A stretch of 64,000 bases of DNA from Parachlamydiales bacterium (GTDB lineage Bacteria; Chlamydiota; Chlamydiia; Chlamydiales; Rhabdochlamydiaceae). The position numbers and the translations under genes are program-made. The notes below the pieces were generated by a model. The model worked only from the letters and a program-made list of their open reading frames with translations, was not told where the DNA came from and searched no databases. Below, piece after piece: positions 9,329-18,993 of the stretch; position 1 is the first letter of the stretch; the number at the start of each line of letters is the position of its first letter. The DNA lies in contig PLXY01000003.1 of the NCBI GenBank assembly GCA_003153295.1, forward strand, positions 30,489 to 94,488, written 5' to 3'.

Positions 9329-9946
9329 TTATTTCTTCATGAGATTTGAGAGAATGAGGTCGATGGATGAAATCCAGTGGGAAAGCTGGCTTTCTTTTTT
9401 GTGCGCTAAGTGATCTTCATAGAGTTGGTGGAGCTGTTCCATAAAAGGAAAAGGGAGCCACTCTTTGCCGGCAAACTCGGTCATATAAAAACCCAAAGAT
9501 CGGGGTTGGCGAGGGGGATAATGCTCAAAAGTATCGATTAAGGTTTTTAATTGGATCAAAACATCACTTTTTTTCCGTTCGAGAAATTCAACCAAATTTA
9601 TACTATCCAAGAGCTGATGCCAAACCTGGGAAAGATTTTGCGCATAGTCGGGATTGCGGCTAATATCTTCTTTTGTGAGCTGGACAAGAGCTTTTTTTAA
9701 TGAAGATAATTCGAGCTCCAATTCTCCGGCCAGGGCGCTTTTTTGACCCGCTAGGGGGCGGGAAGCTAAAAATAGGGCTGTTTTTCGGACGTAGGCGCAA
9801 AGACAGGCCATGAGCAAAGCAGTGGGATTTTTTTTAGCAAGCTCTTCAGCGCTTTCTTTATCGGCTTTGAGCTTTTCAACGCGTTGCACTGTCAACCAAT
9901 CTTTTGATTGATTCCCAGGATCTATGGACGTTTTAAAATCGGTCAT
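9329..9946 (-). CDS. Hypothetical protein
   Basis: Intact 205 aa ORF. Confidence 0.6.
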   Translation of the reverse strand: MTDFKTSIDPGNQSKDWLTVQRVEKLKADKESAEELAKKNPTALLMACLCAYVRKTALFLASRPLAGQKSALAGELELELSSLKKALVQLTKEDISRNPDYAQNLSQVWHQLLDSINLVEFLERKKSDVLIQLKTLIDTFEHYPPRQPRSLGFYMTEFAGKEWLPFPFMEQLHQLYEDHLAHKKESQLSHWISSIDLILSNLMKK

Positions 9947-10089
9947 TTCTTAATCTTGTATAATAATTTTAATTATTATATTCATTGAAAAAGATTTTTC
10001 TAATCGGGGAGAAATCAATTGACATAAGGTTGTTAGGACAAGTATCATTTTTCCTTTTAAACGTATGAACTAAAGGGTTTGGTCAACGC

Positions 10090-11454
10090 GTGAAATGGTT
10101 GCAAATTTTTAAGCCCGCTCCTGTGATCAGCGAGATCCAAGATCAGGATGTTGTCAACTCCAAGTATAAATACTGGCGCTGGCGCATCTTCATTGGAATG
10201 TATGTGGGTTACGTTTTCTACTATCTCTCACGTAAAAGTTACACCTACATCATGCCGCTCCTGATTCAAGACTTAGGAATGACTAAGAGCGACTTAGGAA
10301 TTTTGGGCAGCCTTTTTGCCATTATCTACGGCTCTAGCAAATTTTTAAGCGGTATCATTTCAGACCGGTCCAATCCTCGTATTTTCATGTCAATCGGACT
10401 CATGTTGACGGGTGTCCTGAATATCTTGTTCGGTATGTCTTCTTCCCTTTGGTTGCTAGCTGTCTTTTGGGGATTGAACGGGCTTTTCCAAGGCTGGGGC
10501 TGGCCTCCTGTCGCCAAACTTCTGACCCATTGGTATTCTCAAAAAGAGCGCGGAACTTGGTGGGGAACCTGGAACTCTTCCCATAATGTCGGCGGCGCTG
10601 TGGCTTTTTATATCGTTGTGACAGTAGCGCAACTGCTCGGATGGCGCTATGGAATGTATGTGCCTGGAATTATTTGCATTGGGGTGGGGTTATTCACCTT
10701 TTTCTGTCTCCATGATACCCCCGCGGCTCTTGGTCTTCCTCCCATTGAAAAGTTTAAAAATGACTATCCCCCCAGTAGGAAAGTCGATGAAAATATTAGT
10801 TTAAAAGAGCTCCTTGTCAAATACGTGATCAATAACGGCTATCTATGGGTGCTCGGGATTGCCTATTTCTTTGTCTATGTCATCCGCGGCGCTTTCAATG
10901 AATGGTCCCCTCTTTTTTTAATTGAGACAAGGGGATATCCCTTATTCACTGCCAATGCTTCCATTATCTGGTTTGAAATTGGGGGGCTTGTGGGAAGCTT
11001 AGCTGCAGGCTGGGCATCGGATAAGATCTTCAAAGGGCGCCGAGGTCCTATCAATACTCTGTTTGCACTTGCCGTCATTGGAGCGATTGTCGCTCTCTGG
11101 CTGGCTCCTCCAGGGAATTTACTCTTGGACTATTTTTTAATCTTTATGATCGGGTTCCTCATTTTCGGCCCTCAAATGCTCATTGGAGTTGCGGCTGCTG
11201 AGCTTTCGCATAAGAAAGCAGCAGGCGCCTCCACAGGATTTATTGGATTTATCGCTTATTTGGGATTTGCGGCTGCTGGATATCCTTTGACCAAGATCAT
11301 GGAAGCAGCAGGATGGAACGGCTTTTTTATTGCTCTAGCGGTTTGCGGAGTCATCAGCGTTCTGCTTTTAGCTCCGATGTGGGCTATCAAGTCTAACCCC
11401 AAGTTTATGTCGGATGAGAAACCAACCCCAGTTGCAGAGCCTACAGAGGCTTAG
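10090..11454 (+). CDS. uhpC: Sugar-phosphate antiporter (UhpC/GlpT-type MFS)
   Basis: 12-TM organophosphate:Pi antiporter with GMYVGYVFYYLSRKSYTYIMP; same locus as chlamydial uhpC between hisS and dnaE. Confidence 0.92.
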   Translation: MKWLQIFKPAPVISEIQDQDVVNSKYKYWRWRIFIGMYVGYVFYYLSRKSYTYIMPLLIQDLGMTKSDLGILGSLFAIIYGSSKFLSGIISDRSNPRIFMSIGLMLTGVLNILFGMSSSLWLLAVFWGLNGLFQGWGWPPVAKLLTHWYSQKERGTWWGTWNSSHNVGGAVAFYIVVTVAQLLGWRYGMYVPGIICIGVGLFTFFCLHDTPAALGLPPIEKFKNDYPPSRKVDENISLKELLVKYVINNGYLWVLGIAYFFVYVIRGAFNEWSPLFLIETRGYPLFTANASIIWFEIGGLVGSLAAGWASDKIFKGRRGPINTLFALAVIGAIVALWLAPPGNLLLDYFLIFMIGFLIFGPQMLIGVAAAELSHKKAAGASTGFIGFIAYLGFAAAGYPLTKIMEAAGWNGFFIALAVCGVISVLLLAPMWAIKSNPKFMSDEKPTPVAEPTEA

Positions 11455-11624
11455 TTTCCTTTAGCTTTCTCGCAAGGCTTACATTTTTTCTTCTTTTTAC
11501 CCTCTTTCTGCTTGCTCACGTATTCTTTTTTAACAGCAGGTGTCTCAGCTTCAATATAAATTGGGGAGAAAAAAACGGCCATGACAGCGCCTGTCAACAT
11601 GACAAATCCCATATTTTTTAGCAT
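11451..11624 (-). CDS. Small secreted lysine-rich protein (57 aa), below the ORF-track cutoff
   Basis: MLKNMGFVMLTGAVMAVFFSPIYIEAETPAVKKEYVSKQKEGKKKKKCKPCEKAKGN*; signal-peptide-like N-terminus; stop overlaps the uhpC stop in antisense. Confidence 0.6.
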   Translation of the reverse strand: MLKNMGFVMLTGAVMAVFFSPIYIEAETPAVKKEYVSKQKEGKKKKKCKPCEKAKGN

Positions 11625-11696
11625 CCAAAGTCTCCTTTTTCTGTCGTGATCAAGAGAGGGCAGCAGAGGGCAACTACTTTTATCAACGCCCCACGC

Positions 11697-11859
11697 GTGG
11701 GGAGTGAACTCAGTTTTAGCTGTTTCGGCTGACGTGAAAGCTCTTGAGGTTCTCTGATCGAAGTCAGGTTCATATTAATTCAATATGGACCTGACTTCGA
11801 TCAGAGAACCTCGAGGCTTTGACGCAGCCCAAACAACCAAAACTGTGCTCACTCCCCAC
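11697..11859. repeat. ~163 bp near-palindromic element
   Basis: GTGGGGAGTGA...GAGGTTCTCTGATCGAAGTCAGGTTCATATT / AATATGGACCTGACTTCGATCAGAGAACCTC...TCACTCCCCAC. Confidence 0.85.
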
Positions 11860-11899
11860 TAGACCTTAAACTACGACAAAGCTACACTTTGCTTCAACT

Positions 11900-14800
11900 A
11901 TGTATATTCCCCTTCACGTCCATTCCCAGTTCTCGATTTTGAATTCGACAGCCGCTATTGAAGACCTGGTAGAAAAAGCAAAAACCGCCGGTCTGCCTGC
12001 CTTAGCCCTTACAGATGAAGGGAATATGTATGGGGCGATTGAATTCTACAAGGCGTGTCGCGAGGCTAAAATCAAGCCGATTATCGGCTGCGAACTGCAT
12101 CTTGCCCCCTTTTCACGATTAGATAAAAAAAGAATTCCGGGGACGCCAGCGGGGTTTCCTTTGGTACTTCTAGCAAAAAATAAGCAAGGATACCAAAACC
12201 TTTGCAAGCTCAGCTCGGCAGCGCATATCGAGGGATTTTATTATACGCCCCGTATCGATAAAGCACTTTTGGCTCAGCATGCTGAAGGGCTCATTTGTCT
12301 TTCGGGTCCGCTCCAGGGACTCATTCCGTACCTGATCATGCAAGGAAAGGAAAAAGAGCTACTCCAGGAAGTCGAATGGTTTCAGCAGCTTTTCAAAGAT
12401 GATTTCTATTTTGAGCTGCAACGCAATCCCATGTCGGAAAACGATATCAGCCAAGATGGCATGGACAAGGAAGGATGGCTTCTCCAAAATTATCGGGATT
12501 ATGCCCGGAATCAAGAGATTGTGATTCAGAAGCTCGTCGAGCTAGGGAAACAATACGGCATCCGCTGTGTGGCGACTAATGCCGTCCACTATCTGGAGAG
12601 AAGCGATTGGAAAGCGCATGAGATCTTGATGAACATCCAATCGGGAGAGCCGTGCGAAATCTGGGAAAGGGATTCTCAAGGAAATCCTAAAAATCGGGTT
12701 CTGAATCCCAAAAGACAGGTCTATTTCACCCATGAACTCTATCTCAAAACGCATGAACAGATGGCAGAGCTTTTTGCAGACCTTCCTGATGCAGTTGATG
12801 CAACAGCCGATATTGCGGCAAAAATTAACCTAGAGCTCGACTTCAAGGCCCGCTTTTATCCTGTCTTCACTCCCCCAGAGGGCTTTACCAAAGAAGATTA
12901 CCTTAGAGCGCTTTGTAAAGAGGGAATTCCCCATCGGTATACTCCTGAGCGATTGGCCAAGGTGCAGGAAAAATATCCTGGCAAAGATCCCCTGCAGGTA
13001 GTCCATGACCGTTTAGCCTATGAGCTGGATATCATCATCCCCAAAGGCATGGGCGATTATATTTTGATTGTCCACGACTTTATCTCCTGGGCAAAAAATC
13101 GCGGGATTCCCATGGGTCCCGGACGAGGCTCAGGAGTCGGGTCGATTATCTTGTTCTTGATCGGCATCACCGATATCGAACCGCTCAGGTTTAACTTGTT
13201 CTTCGAGCGGTTTATCAATCCCGAGAGGATCTCCTATCCCGACGTCGACGTCGACATCTGCATGGACCGCCGAGGAGAGGTCATCGAGTATACCGTGCAA
13301 AAATATGGGAAAGACAAAGTCGCCCAGATCATCACCTTCGGAACGATGAAGGCTAAGATGGCGATCAAAGACGTGGGCCGCGTTTTGAGCATGCCGCTGC
13401 CTAAAGTCAATGCGATTGCCAAGCTAGTACCGGAGGACATCGGCATCACGCTCGATAAGGCTTTGGAAGATCCTGATCTTAGAAAGGCCTATGACACCGA
13501 CCGTGAAGTGCAAGAGCTGATCGATATCGCTCGCCGTTTAGAAGGATCGGTCCGCAATACCGGCATCCATGCCGCCGGATTGATTATTTCTGGTGATCCG
13601 CTCACGGAACACATTCCGGTCTGCTCGGCTAAGGACAGCGAAATTTTAGTCACGCAGTTCTCTATGAAGCCCGTCGAAGCTGTCGGCATGCTCAAGATCG
13701 ACTTCCTGGGGCTTAAAACTCTCACGTCTATTCAGAAGACCGTTGATGCAATCCGCATCAGCCATGGCAAAGAGATCGACTGGGTGAATTTGCCCTTAGA
13801 GGACAAGATTACCTTTAACCTGATGAACCAAGGGAAGCTCAACGGTATCTTCCAGATGGAATCGACAGGCATGCAGGAACTCTCCCGCCAGCTCCATATC
13901 GATAAGTTTGAAGAGATCATCGCCGTTGTGGCACTTTACCGTCCGGGTCCTATGGAGATGATCCCCTCCGTCATCTCTCGTAAACACGGCAAAGAACCCA
14001 TCGAGATCGACCATCCCCTCATGAAAGATGTCCTATCCGAGACCTACGGCATCATGGTCTATCAAGAGCAAGTGATGCAGATCGCCAGCCTCCTAGCGAA
14101 TTACACTCTCGGGGAAGGTGATGTGCTTCGCCGTGCGATGGGTAAAAAAGACCGGGAAGAGATGGCCAATCAACGGGAGAAGTTTCGGACAGGGGCCCTG
14201 CAAAAAGGCCTAGATCCTGAAACAGCGATGAAAATTTTCGATAAGATCGAAAAGTTTGCTTCCTATGGCTTTAACAAATCGCATGCCGCCGCTTACGGCT
14301 ACCTAGCTTATGTCACAGCTTATCTCAAATCCAACTATCCCGGCGCATGGATGGCTGCTCTCATGACCTGCGACCGCGATGATGTCACAAAAGTGGCTAA
14401 GCTGATTGGAGAGAGCCAGGCGATGAATATTCCCATCCTACCTCCCGATGTGAATGAATCAGGACAAGAATTTGTCGCAACTCCCAAAGGCATCCGTTTT
14501 GCCATGGGCGGCATCAAAGGCGTCGGAGAAGGCGTTGTAGAAGCTATTATCCAAGAACGGACCAGCAAAGGTCCTTTCCACTCCCTTTTTGATTTCTGTT
14601 CCCGGATCGATACTAAAAAGATCGGTAAGAAGACCATTGAAAACCTCATCGAGGCAGGCTGTTTTGATTTCACAGGCTCTAACCGCCAAACGATGATCCT
14701 TCCTTTGGAAGAGATGTATCTGACAGCGATGCAAAAGCAAAAAGAGATCTCGAAGGGATTCATCGATCTGTTTGGGGAGAGTGCGGATTCAGCTCCTGCT

Positions 14801-15571
14801 CCGCTGCAGCCTCAAGAAGAGACGCCTCTTTCTAAGCAGCACATGCTGCGCCGTGAAAAAGAGCTGCTCGGCTTCTATGTGACAGGCCATCCCCTCAATG
14901 AATTTAAAGCGCTCATCCAACGACTTTCCTGTGTTCCCTTTGCGCAAGTCAGCCAGCTCGAACACGATGCTGTTCTGCGCACCGCCTTCATCGTCGATGA
15001 AGTCCAAGTGAAAACTTCGGCGAAAACGCAGAAGAAGTTCGCCATTTTAAAAATCAGCGATGGGACAGACCGGCTAGAAGTTCCTGTTTGGCCTGAGCTC
15101 TTTGAAGAAAAAGGACATCTGCTCATCGATAATCAGCTTCTCTACGCCATTCTTCAAGTCGACAGGCGAGAGGGAGATTCTAAACTCCAATGCCGCTGGC
15201 TCGATGATCTGACTAAAGCGGATGAAGAGATGATGAGACAGTGTGAGACAGCCTTTGATCAACTGAAAGTTCAGCAAAAGAACATGGCCCGCCGTGATAA
15301 AAAAGCTCCCCCTAAACAGGAGAAAAAAGAGATGAAAGGGAAAGTCTTCCTAAAATTGAATGCCGACCAGGTCCGTCATAGCCATGTGCTCCACCTCAAG
15401 AAACTCTTCCGCACCTATCCTGGCAGTATGCCGCTGATCCTGGAATTTATCTCCTCTAACAAGACCCTCGCTCACATCGTGGTCGATGCCCGCTGGGGCG
15501 TCTCTTTGGAAAAAGAGTTAGAACAGGAGCTGCGCAAGCTTCCGTCTTTGATCCAGCTCAATGTCATCTAA
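11900..15571 (+). CDS. dnaE: DNA polymerase III subunit alpha
   Basis: PHP domain (PLHVHSQFSILNSTAAIEDLV), GRGSGVGSIILFLIGITDIEP, PDVDVDIC, YGFNKSHAAAYGYLAY. Confidence 0.98.
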   Translation: MYIPLHVHSQFSILNSTAAIEDLVEKAKTAGLPALALTDEGNMYGAIEFYKACREAKIKPIIGCELHLAPFSRLDKKRIPGTPAGFPLVLLAKNKQGYQNLCKLSSAAHIEGFYYTPRIDKALLAQHAEGLICLSGPLQGLIPYLIMQGKEKELLQEVEWFQQLFKDDFYFELQRNPMSENDISQDGMDKEGWLLQNYRDYARNQEIVIQKLVELGKQYGIRCVATNAVHYLERSDWKAHEILMNIQSGEPCEIWERDSQGNPKNRVLNPKRQVYFTHELYLKTHEQMAELFADLPDAVDATADIAAKINLELDFKARFYPVFTPPEGFTKEDYLRALCKEGIPHRYTPERLAKVQEKYPGKDPLQVVHDRLAYELDIIIPKGMGDYILIVHDFISWAKNRGIPMGPGRGSGVGSIILFLIGITDIEPLRFNLFFERFINPERISYPDVDVDICMDRRGEVIEYTVQKYGKDKVAQIITFGTMKAKMAIKDVGRVLSMPLPKVNAIAKLVPEDIGITLDKALEDPDLRKAYDTDREVQELIDIARRLEGSVRNTGIHAAGLIISGDPLTEHIPVCSAKDSEILVTQFSMKPVEAVGMLKIDFLGLKTLTSIQKTVDAIRISHGKEIDWVNLPLEDKITFNLMNQGKLNGIFQMESTGMQELSRQLHIDKFEEIIAVVALYRPGPMEMIPSVISRKHGKEPIEIDHPLMKDVLSETYGIMVYQEQVMQIASLLANYTLGEGDVLRRAMGKKDREEMANQREKFRTGALQKGLDPETAMKIFDKIEKFASYGFNKSHAAAYGYLAYVTAYLKSNYPGAWMAALMTCDRDDVTKVAKLIGESQAMNIPILPPDVNESGQEFVATPKGIRFAMGGIKGVGEGVVEAIIQERTSKGPFHSLFDFCSRIDTKKIGKKTIENLIEAGCFDFTGSNRQTMILPLEEMYLTAMQKQKEISKGFIDLFGESADSAPAPLQPQEETPLSKQHMLRREKELLGFYVTGHPLNEFKALIQRLSCVPFAQVSQLEHDAVLRTAFIVDEVQVKTSAKTQKKFAILKISDGTDRLEVPVWPELFEEKGHLLIDNQLLYAILQVDRREGDSKLQCRWLDDLTKADEEMMRQCETAFDQLKVQQKNMARRDKKAPPKQEKKEMKGKVFLKLNADQVRHSHVLHLKKLFRTYPGSMPLILEFISSNKTLAHIVVDARWGVSLEKELEQELRKLPSLIQLNVI

Positions 15572-15573
15572 GG

Positions 15574-15606
15574 AAGAAGAACAGGACCCTGCGTCCTGTT
15601 CTTCTT
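15574..15606 (+). terminator. Intrinsic terminator of dnaE
   Basis: AAGAAGAACAGGA-CCCTGCG-TCCTGTTCTTCTT perfect 13 bp stem, T-rich 3' arm. Confidence 0.75.
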
Positions 15607-15619
15607 TAAGATCCATACT

Positions 15620-16711
15620 TTATCTTGGAAGCGTAATAGAGATTTCAGGTAATCCTGAAGCAGATTGTCCGATTTCAAAACCTGAGATATAATTTTTATC
15701 ACTGAGTTTTGTTAGAATCATGTCAATCCAACTTTTTGATTTTTCAGAAGAATGTTGATAGGAAGTTCCTTCTATGAGTCCAAAATTAATATAGTCAATG
15801 ATATGACCAGAATCGCGACTGTTTATGATCAACTTTGGCATTTTTTGATCGACTGATTCTTTTTGAATAGCCCGGATAGTCGCGTCGCAAATTTTGGAGA
15901 ATGTCCATTGTTGGTTTCCAGCTAAGATAGGCTTTTCCCAAACTTGATTTAAGATTTCATCTTCAAAGCCCAGATTAGAGGTTGTGGCATTTTTGAGATC
16001 TGGTCTGCTCATCGATACAGGACTGACAGGTGCAGCATTTTCCGCGGGATTAGTTTTTTGGTCATCTGCGGGATTTGCCACTGCAGTAGGAGAATCAGTT
16101 TTTGGTAGGACTTCCTCAGTTGCCTTTGTGACCGAAGAGGGTGACAAGCCTTTATTAGCTTGGTTAATTTTTTGAGGATTGAGTTCAATTTGGATTTCAA
16201 GCTTTGAAGTAGCTTCATTGAGGACGATCTTAAAATCTGCGATGTATTTCTTATCTTTCAGTTTTTGTAGAGAGAGATGAACCCAACTATTTCCTTTGTC
16301 TGCAGCATTTACATAACTCTGTTCACCCAGTCCAAAGTTTAAAAGATCAAGAATTCTGCCACCGTTTATTGTTATATGATTCTTTTTGTCTTTATAAGAC
16401 TCACTTCGAATAGCATCGATAGTCGCTTGGCAAACATCTTTGAATGTCCAGGATTGTTGTTCTCCATTCAAAATGTGCAAGAACTGTTTTTTTTCCAGAT
16501 CTTCTAACGGAAAACCTAATTTATCGGCAGATGCTTGAAAGATCGCCGGTTTTGAAGGTTGCATCATTTTACTAACAACCCAAAAGAGAACAACACCCAG
16601 TGCGAGTGCAAAACAGGCTCCTACTTTAATATCGATATTTTTTAATGTTTGCGGAATTGTTCTTGGAAGTTCTCTTAAATTTATATTTGGAATGAAACTG
16701 ATTCTTGTCAT
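15620..16711 (-). CDS. Hypothetical single-TM protein with two internally repeated domains
   Basis: Two copies of a QQxWTFxxxCxATIxAIxxES...INFGLxExxSYxxxxxKSxSWIxxxLxKLxDKxYIxxFxI-type unit. Confidence 0.75.
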   Translation of the reverse strand: MTRISFIPNINLRELPRTIPQTLKNIDIKVGACFALALGVVLFWVVSKMMQPSKPAIFQASADKLGFPLEDLEKKQFLHILNGEQQSWTFKDVCQATIDAIRSESYKDKKNHITINGGRILDLLNFGLGEQSYVNAADKGNSWVHLSLQKLKDKKYIADFKIVLNEATSKLEIQIELNPQKINQANKGLSPSSVTKATEEVLPKTDSPTAVANPADDQKTNPAENAAPVSPVSMSRPDLKNATTSNLGFEDEILNQVWEKPILAGNQQWTFSKICDATIRAIQKESVDQKMPKLIINSRDSGHIIDYINFGLIEGTSYQHSSEKSKSWIDMILTKLSDKNYISGFEIGQSASGLPEISITLPR

Positions 16712-16780
16712 AGTTATAATCTCCTAAATTTTCGGAAAATAATAACAATAGTTGTCTGTTTTAATACAGAGTTAAATGGA

Positions 16781-17101
16781 TTAGAGAGAATCGCATTTGG
16801 CAGCCATGATAAAATCATTTTCGGAGAGACCGTTGATTTTATGGGTCCAAAGTAAAATTTTTACTAATCCCCATGAAAGATAAATGTCAGGGTGGTGTCC
16901 TTCTTGTTCGGCAATGGATCCGATCTTGTTGGTGAAGGCCAGGGCCTGCTTGAAGTCTTTGAAGGGGTATTCTTTCTCCAGACGGTGTTCGTCGATGATT
17001 TTCCAGCCGTCGAGCTGTTTTAGAAGAGCCTTTAACTGCTCTCCTTTGAGGGGAGGCGTGGTCTTAGAACAAGGGATACATTTTTTTTTAGATAGATCCA
17101 T
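16781..17101 (-). CDS. phhB: 4a-hydroxytetrahydrobiopterin dehydratase (pterin-4-alpha-carbinolamine dehydratase)
   Basis: FTNKIGSIAEQEGHHPDIYLSWGLVKILLWTHKINGLSENDF. Confidence 0.92.
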   Translation of the reverse strand: MDLSKKKCIPCSKTTPPLKGEQLKALLKQLDGWKIIDEHRLEKEYPFKDFKQALAFTNKIGSIAEQEGHHPDIYLSWGLVKILLWTHKINGLSENDFIMAAKCDSL

Positions 17102-17203
17102 AATGGCTCAAAGATATCAAAAAAAATTTATTCTTTAAATACCCTATTAGATTCCTGTGGGGCTCGTTGACTTTATCGGAAATAGTTGCATAATGGTTCA
17201 GAT

Positions 17204-18280
17204 ATGAATTTACTCAAAAAATTGTCTTTAGCTTTGGTCTTGCTTTCAGCTCCTCTCACAGCTGCCTATACCATTAAAGATGGAAAGGTGATGAATACCG
17301 AAGAAGTCGCAACGATGTCGGTGCAAGAACATTGGGGACTCTTGCTGGAAGCGGTTCAGACTGAAAATTGGGAAGTGGTCATCCAACAGTCGACAATCAT
17401 GATTCAAAATTTTCCCGACTCTCCTTTTTACCAAGAGTCTTTTTATTTTTTTGCGATGGGATCTTTTCATAGAGGCGACTACGATGTCGCTAACCAATAT
17501 TTGAGTACTTATCTTAAAAAACAGACGGCTCTACAGCATTTTAGAGAAGCCATCGAGTTGAAATTTCAAATCGCAGAAAAATTCTGTAACGGCTACAAAA
17601 AACATATCGGGGGCATACAGCTGCTGCCTAAGTGGATGCCTGCCAAAGACGAAGCAATCGAGATTTATGACGAGGTCATTAACGCGCTTCCCAATGATGA
17701 TCTAGCTGCAAAGGCGTTATTTGGAAAAGGAAAGCTGGTTTTAGACCAAGATGAGTACAATTCGAGCATTGAAATCTTTCAGACGTTGATCCGCCGTTTT
17801 CCTAAACATCCGCTTGCTCCAGAGGCTTACGTCGCGATCGCACGTGTCTATTTGATCGAATCGAAGGAAAGATATCCTGATGCAGACTTTTTAGACTTAG
17901 CGACCATTAACCTGAAAAAATTCCGGCAAGATTTTCCCTCTGATGATCGGTTAGCAGTAGCTGAGGATATTTTGAGTGATATGCAAGAAGTTTATGCGAA
18001 AAGCTTCTATGAGATCGCCCAGTTCTATGAACGGACGAAAAAGCCTCACGCATCGATTCTCTATTACTCTAAAATTGTTAAAACTTTCCCTAATACCAAG
18101 GCAGCTGAAAATTCTAAAAAACGGCTCCATGCTCTACGTCCTGCTGCCAGTGCCAACTCGAATATGGCCCAAGAGACCAAAAAGGAAACGGGAGAAATAG
18201 GACAAGCCCCCCATCATGAAGCAAATACGACTCCTGTTGCAGAACCTGAGGAAAATATCTTATTCCCTCCTCGCGCTTAG
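17204..18280 (+). CDS. BamD-like outer-membrane/TPR lipoprotein-type assembly factor
   Basis: Signal peptide, repeated TPR-like helices (YDVANQYLSTYLKK, SIEIFQTLIRRFPKHPLAPEAY). Confidence 0.7.
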   Translation: MNLLKKLSLALVLLSAPLTAAYTIKDGKVMNTEEVATMSVQEHWGLLLEAVQTENWEVVIQQSTIMIQNFPDSPFYQESFYFFAMGSFHRGDYDVANQYLSTYLKKQTALQHFREAIELKFQIAEKFCNGYKKHIGGIQLLPKWMPAKDEAIEIYDEVINALPNDDLAAKALFGKGKLVLDQDEYNSSIEIFQTLIRRFPKHPLAPEAYVAIARVYLIESKERYPDADFLDLATINLKKFRQDFPSDDRLAVAEDILSDMQEVYAKSFYEIAQFYERTKKPHASILYYSKIVKTFPNTKAAENSKKRLHALRPAASANSNMAQETKKETGEIGQAPHHEANTTPVAEPEENILFPPRA

Positions 18281-18842
18281 TTTGACGAGCTGTGGTTACC
18301 ATACTGCTGCATCCGACGACAAGACGACGATTTCTATCCCTTATGTCACGGGAGATGCGCAAGGTCAGCTCACAGCTGAACTGATACGGCAACTCTCCAA
18401 TTCCAATATCTATGATTTTGTTAGAAGTGATGGAGATTTAATCTTGAAAGTTACCTTAGTGGGAGACAAGAACGATATTGTCGGTTTCCAATACGACCTG
18501 ACCACCAAAAAGGGAAAAATCGAACGGAACCTCATGGCGCAAGAAAACCGCCGCACGTTGACAGCTCAGGTTATTTTAACACGCGGATCCACTGAGGAAG
18601 TCGTGATGGGCCCCGTCAATATTATCGCAACAACAGATTATGATTATATCGATGTCAATTCGTTAAAAGAGGTCTCTTTCATTAATCCTCACGGAAAGCG
18701 GGAAAAAACAATTAATTTTTCTTTAGGCCAGTTGGATTCCATTGAGGGAGCTCAAGACGCTGCATTAACACCCGTTTATCGGCAGCTTGCGCAGAAGATC
18801 GTCATTGCTTTGCAGCGCAGTTCTATGAGCTTATCTGACTAA
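18216..18842 (+). CDS. LptE-like LPS-assembly lipoprotein
   Basis: Lipobox LSLTSCGYHTA; IPYVTGDAQGQLTAELIRQL; overlaps the preceding CDS end. Confidence 0.7.
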   Translation: MKQIRLLLQNLRKISYSLLALSLTSCGYHTAASDDKTTISIPYVTGDAQGQLTAELIRQLSNSNIYDFVRSDGDLILKVTLVGDKNDIVGFQYDLTTKKGKIERNLMAQENRRTLTAQVILTRGSTEEVVMGPVNIIATTDYDYIDVNSLKEVSFINPHGKREKTINFSLGQLDSIEGAQDAALTPVYRQLAQKIVIALQRSSMSLSD

Positions 18843-18993
18843 ATTCTCACATGATCTTTTCGCACTTTTCAGCTTTAAATCGGATCATTGACTATGCCCC
18901 ATATTAGAAAATATGAGGTATAGTCAATGATCCGATTTAAAGCGAAAATTGTCGGAAAGCCCATGGAGAGAGTTTAGTCGGATAGGCTCATGA
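18823..18993. repeat. ~171 bp near-palindromic element spanning the ends of two convergent genes
   Basis: GCTTTAAATCGGATCATTGACTAT / ATAGTCAATGATCCGATTTAAAGC core; outer arms TATGAGCTTATCTGACTAAATTCTC versus CATGAGCCTATCCGACTAAACTCTC (reverse complement). Confidence 0.85.
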
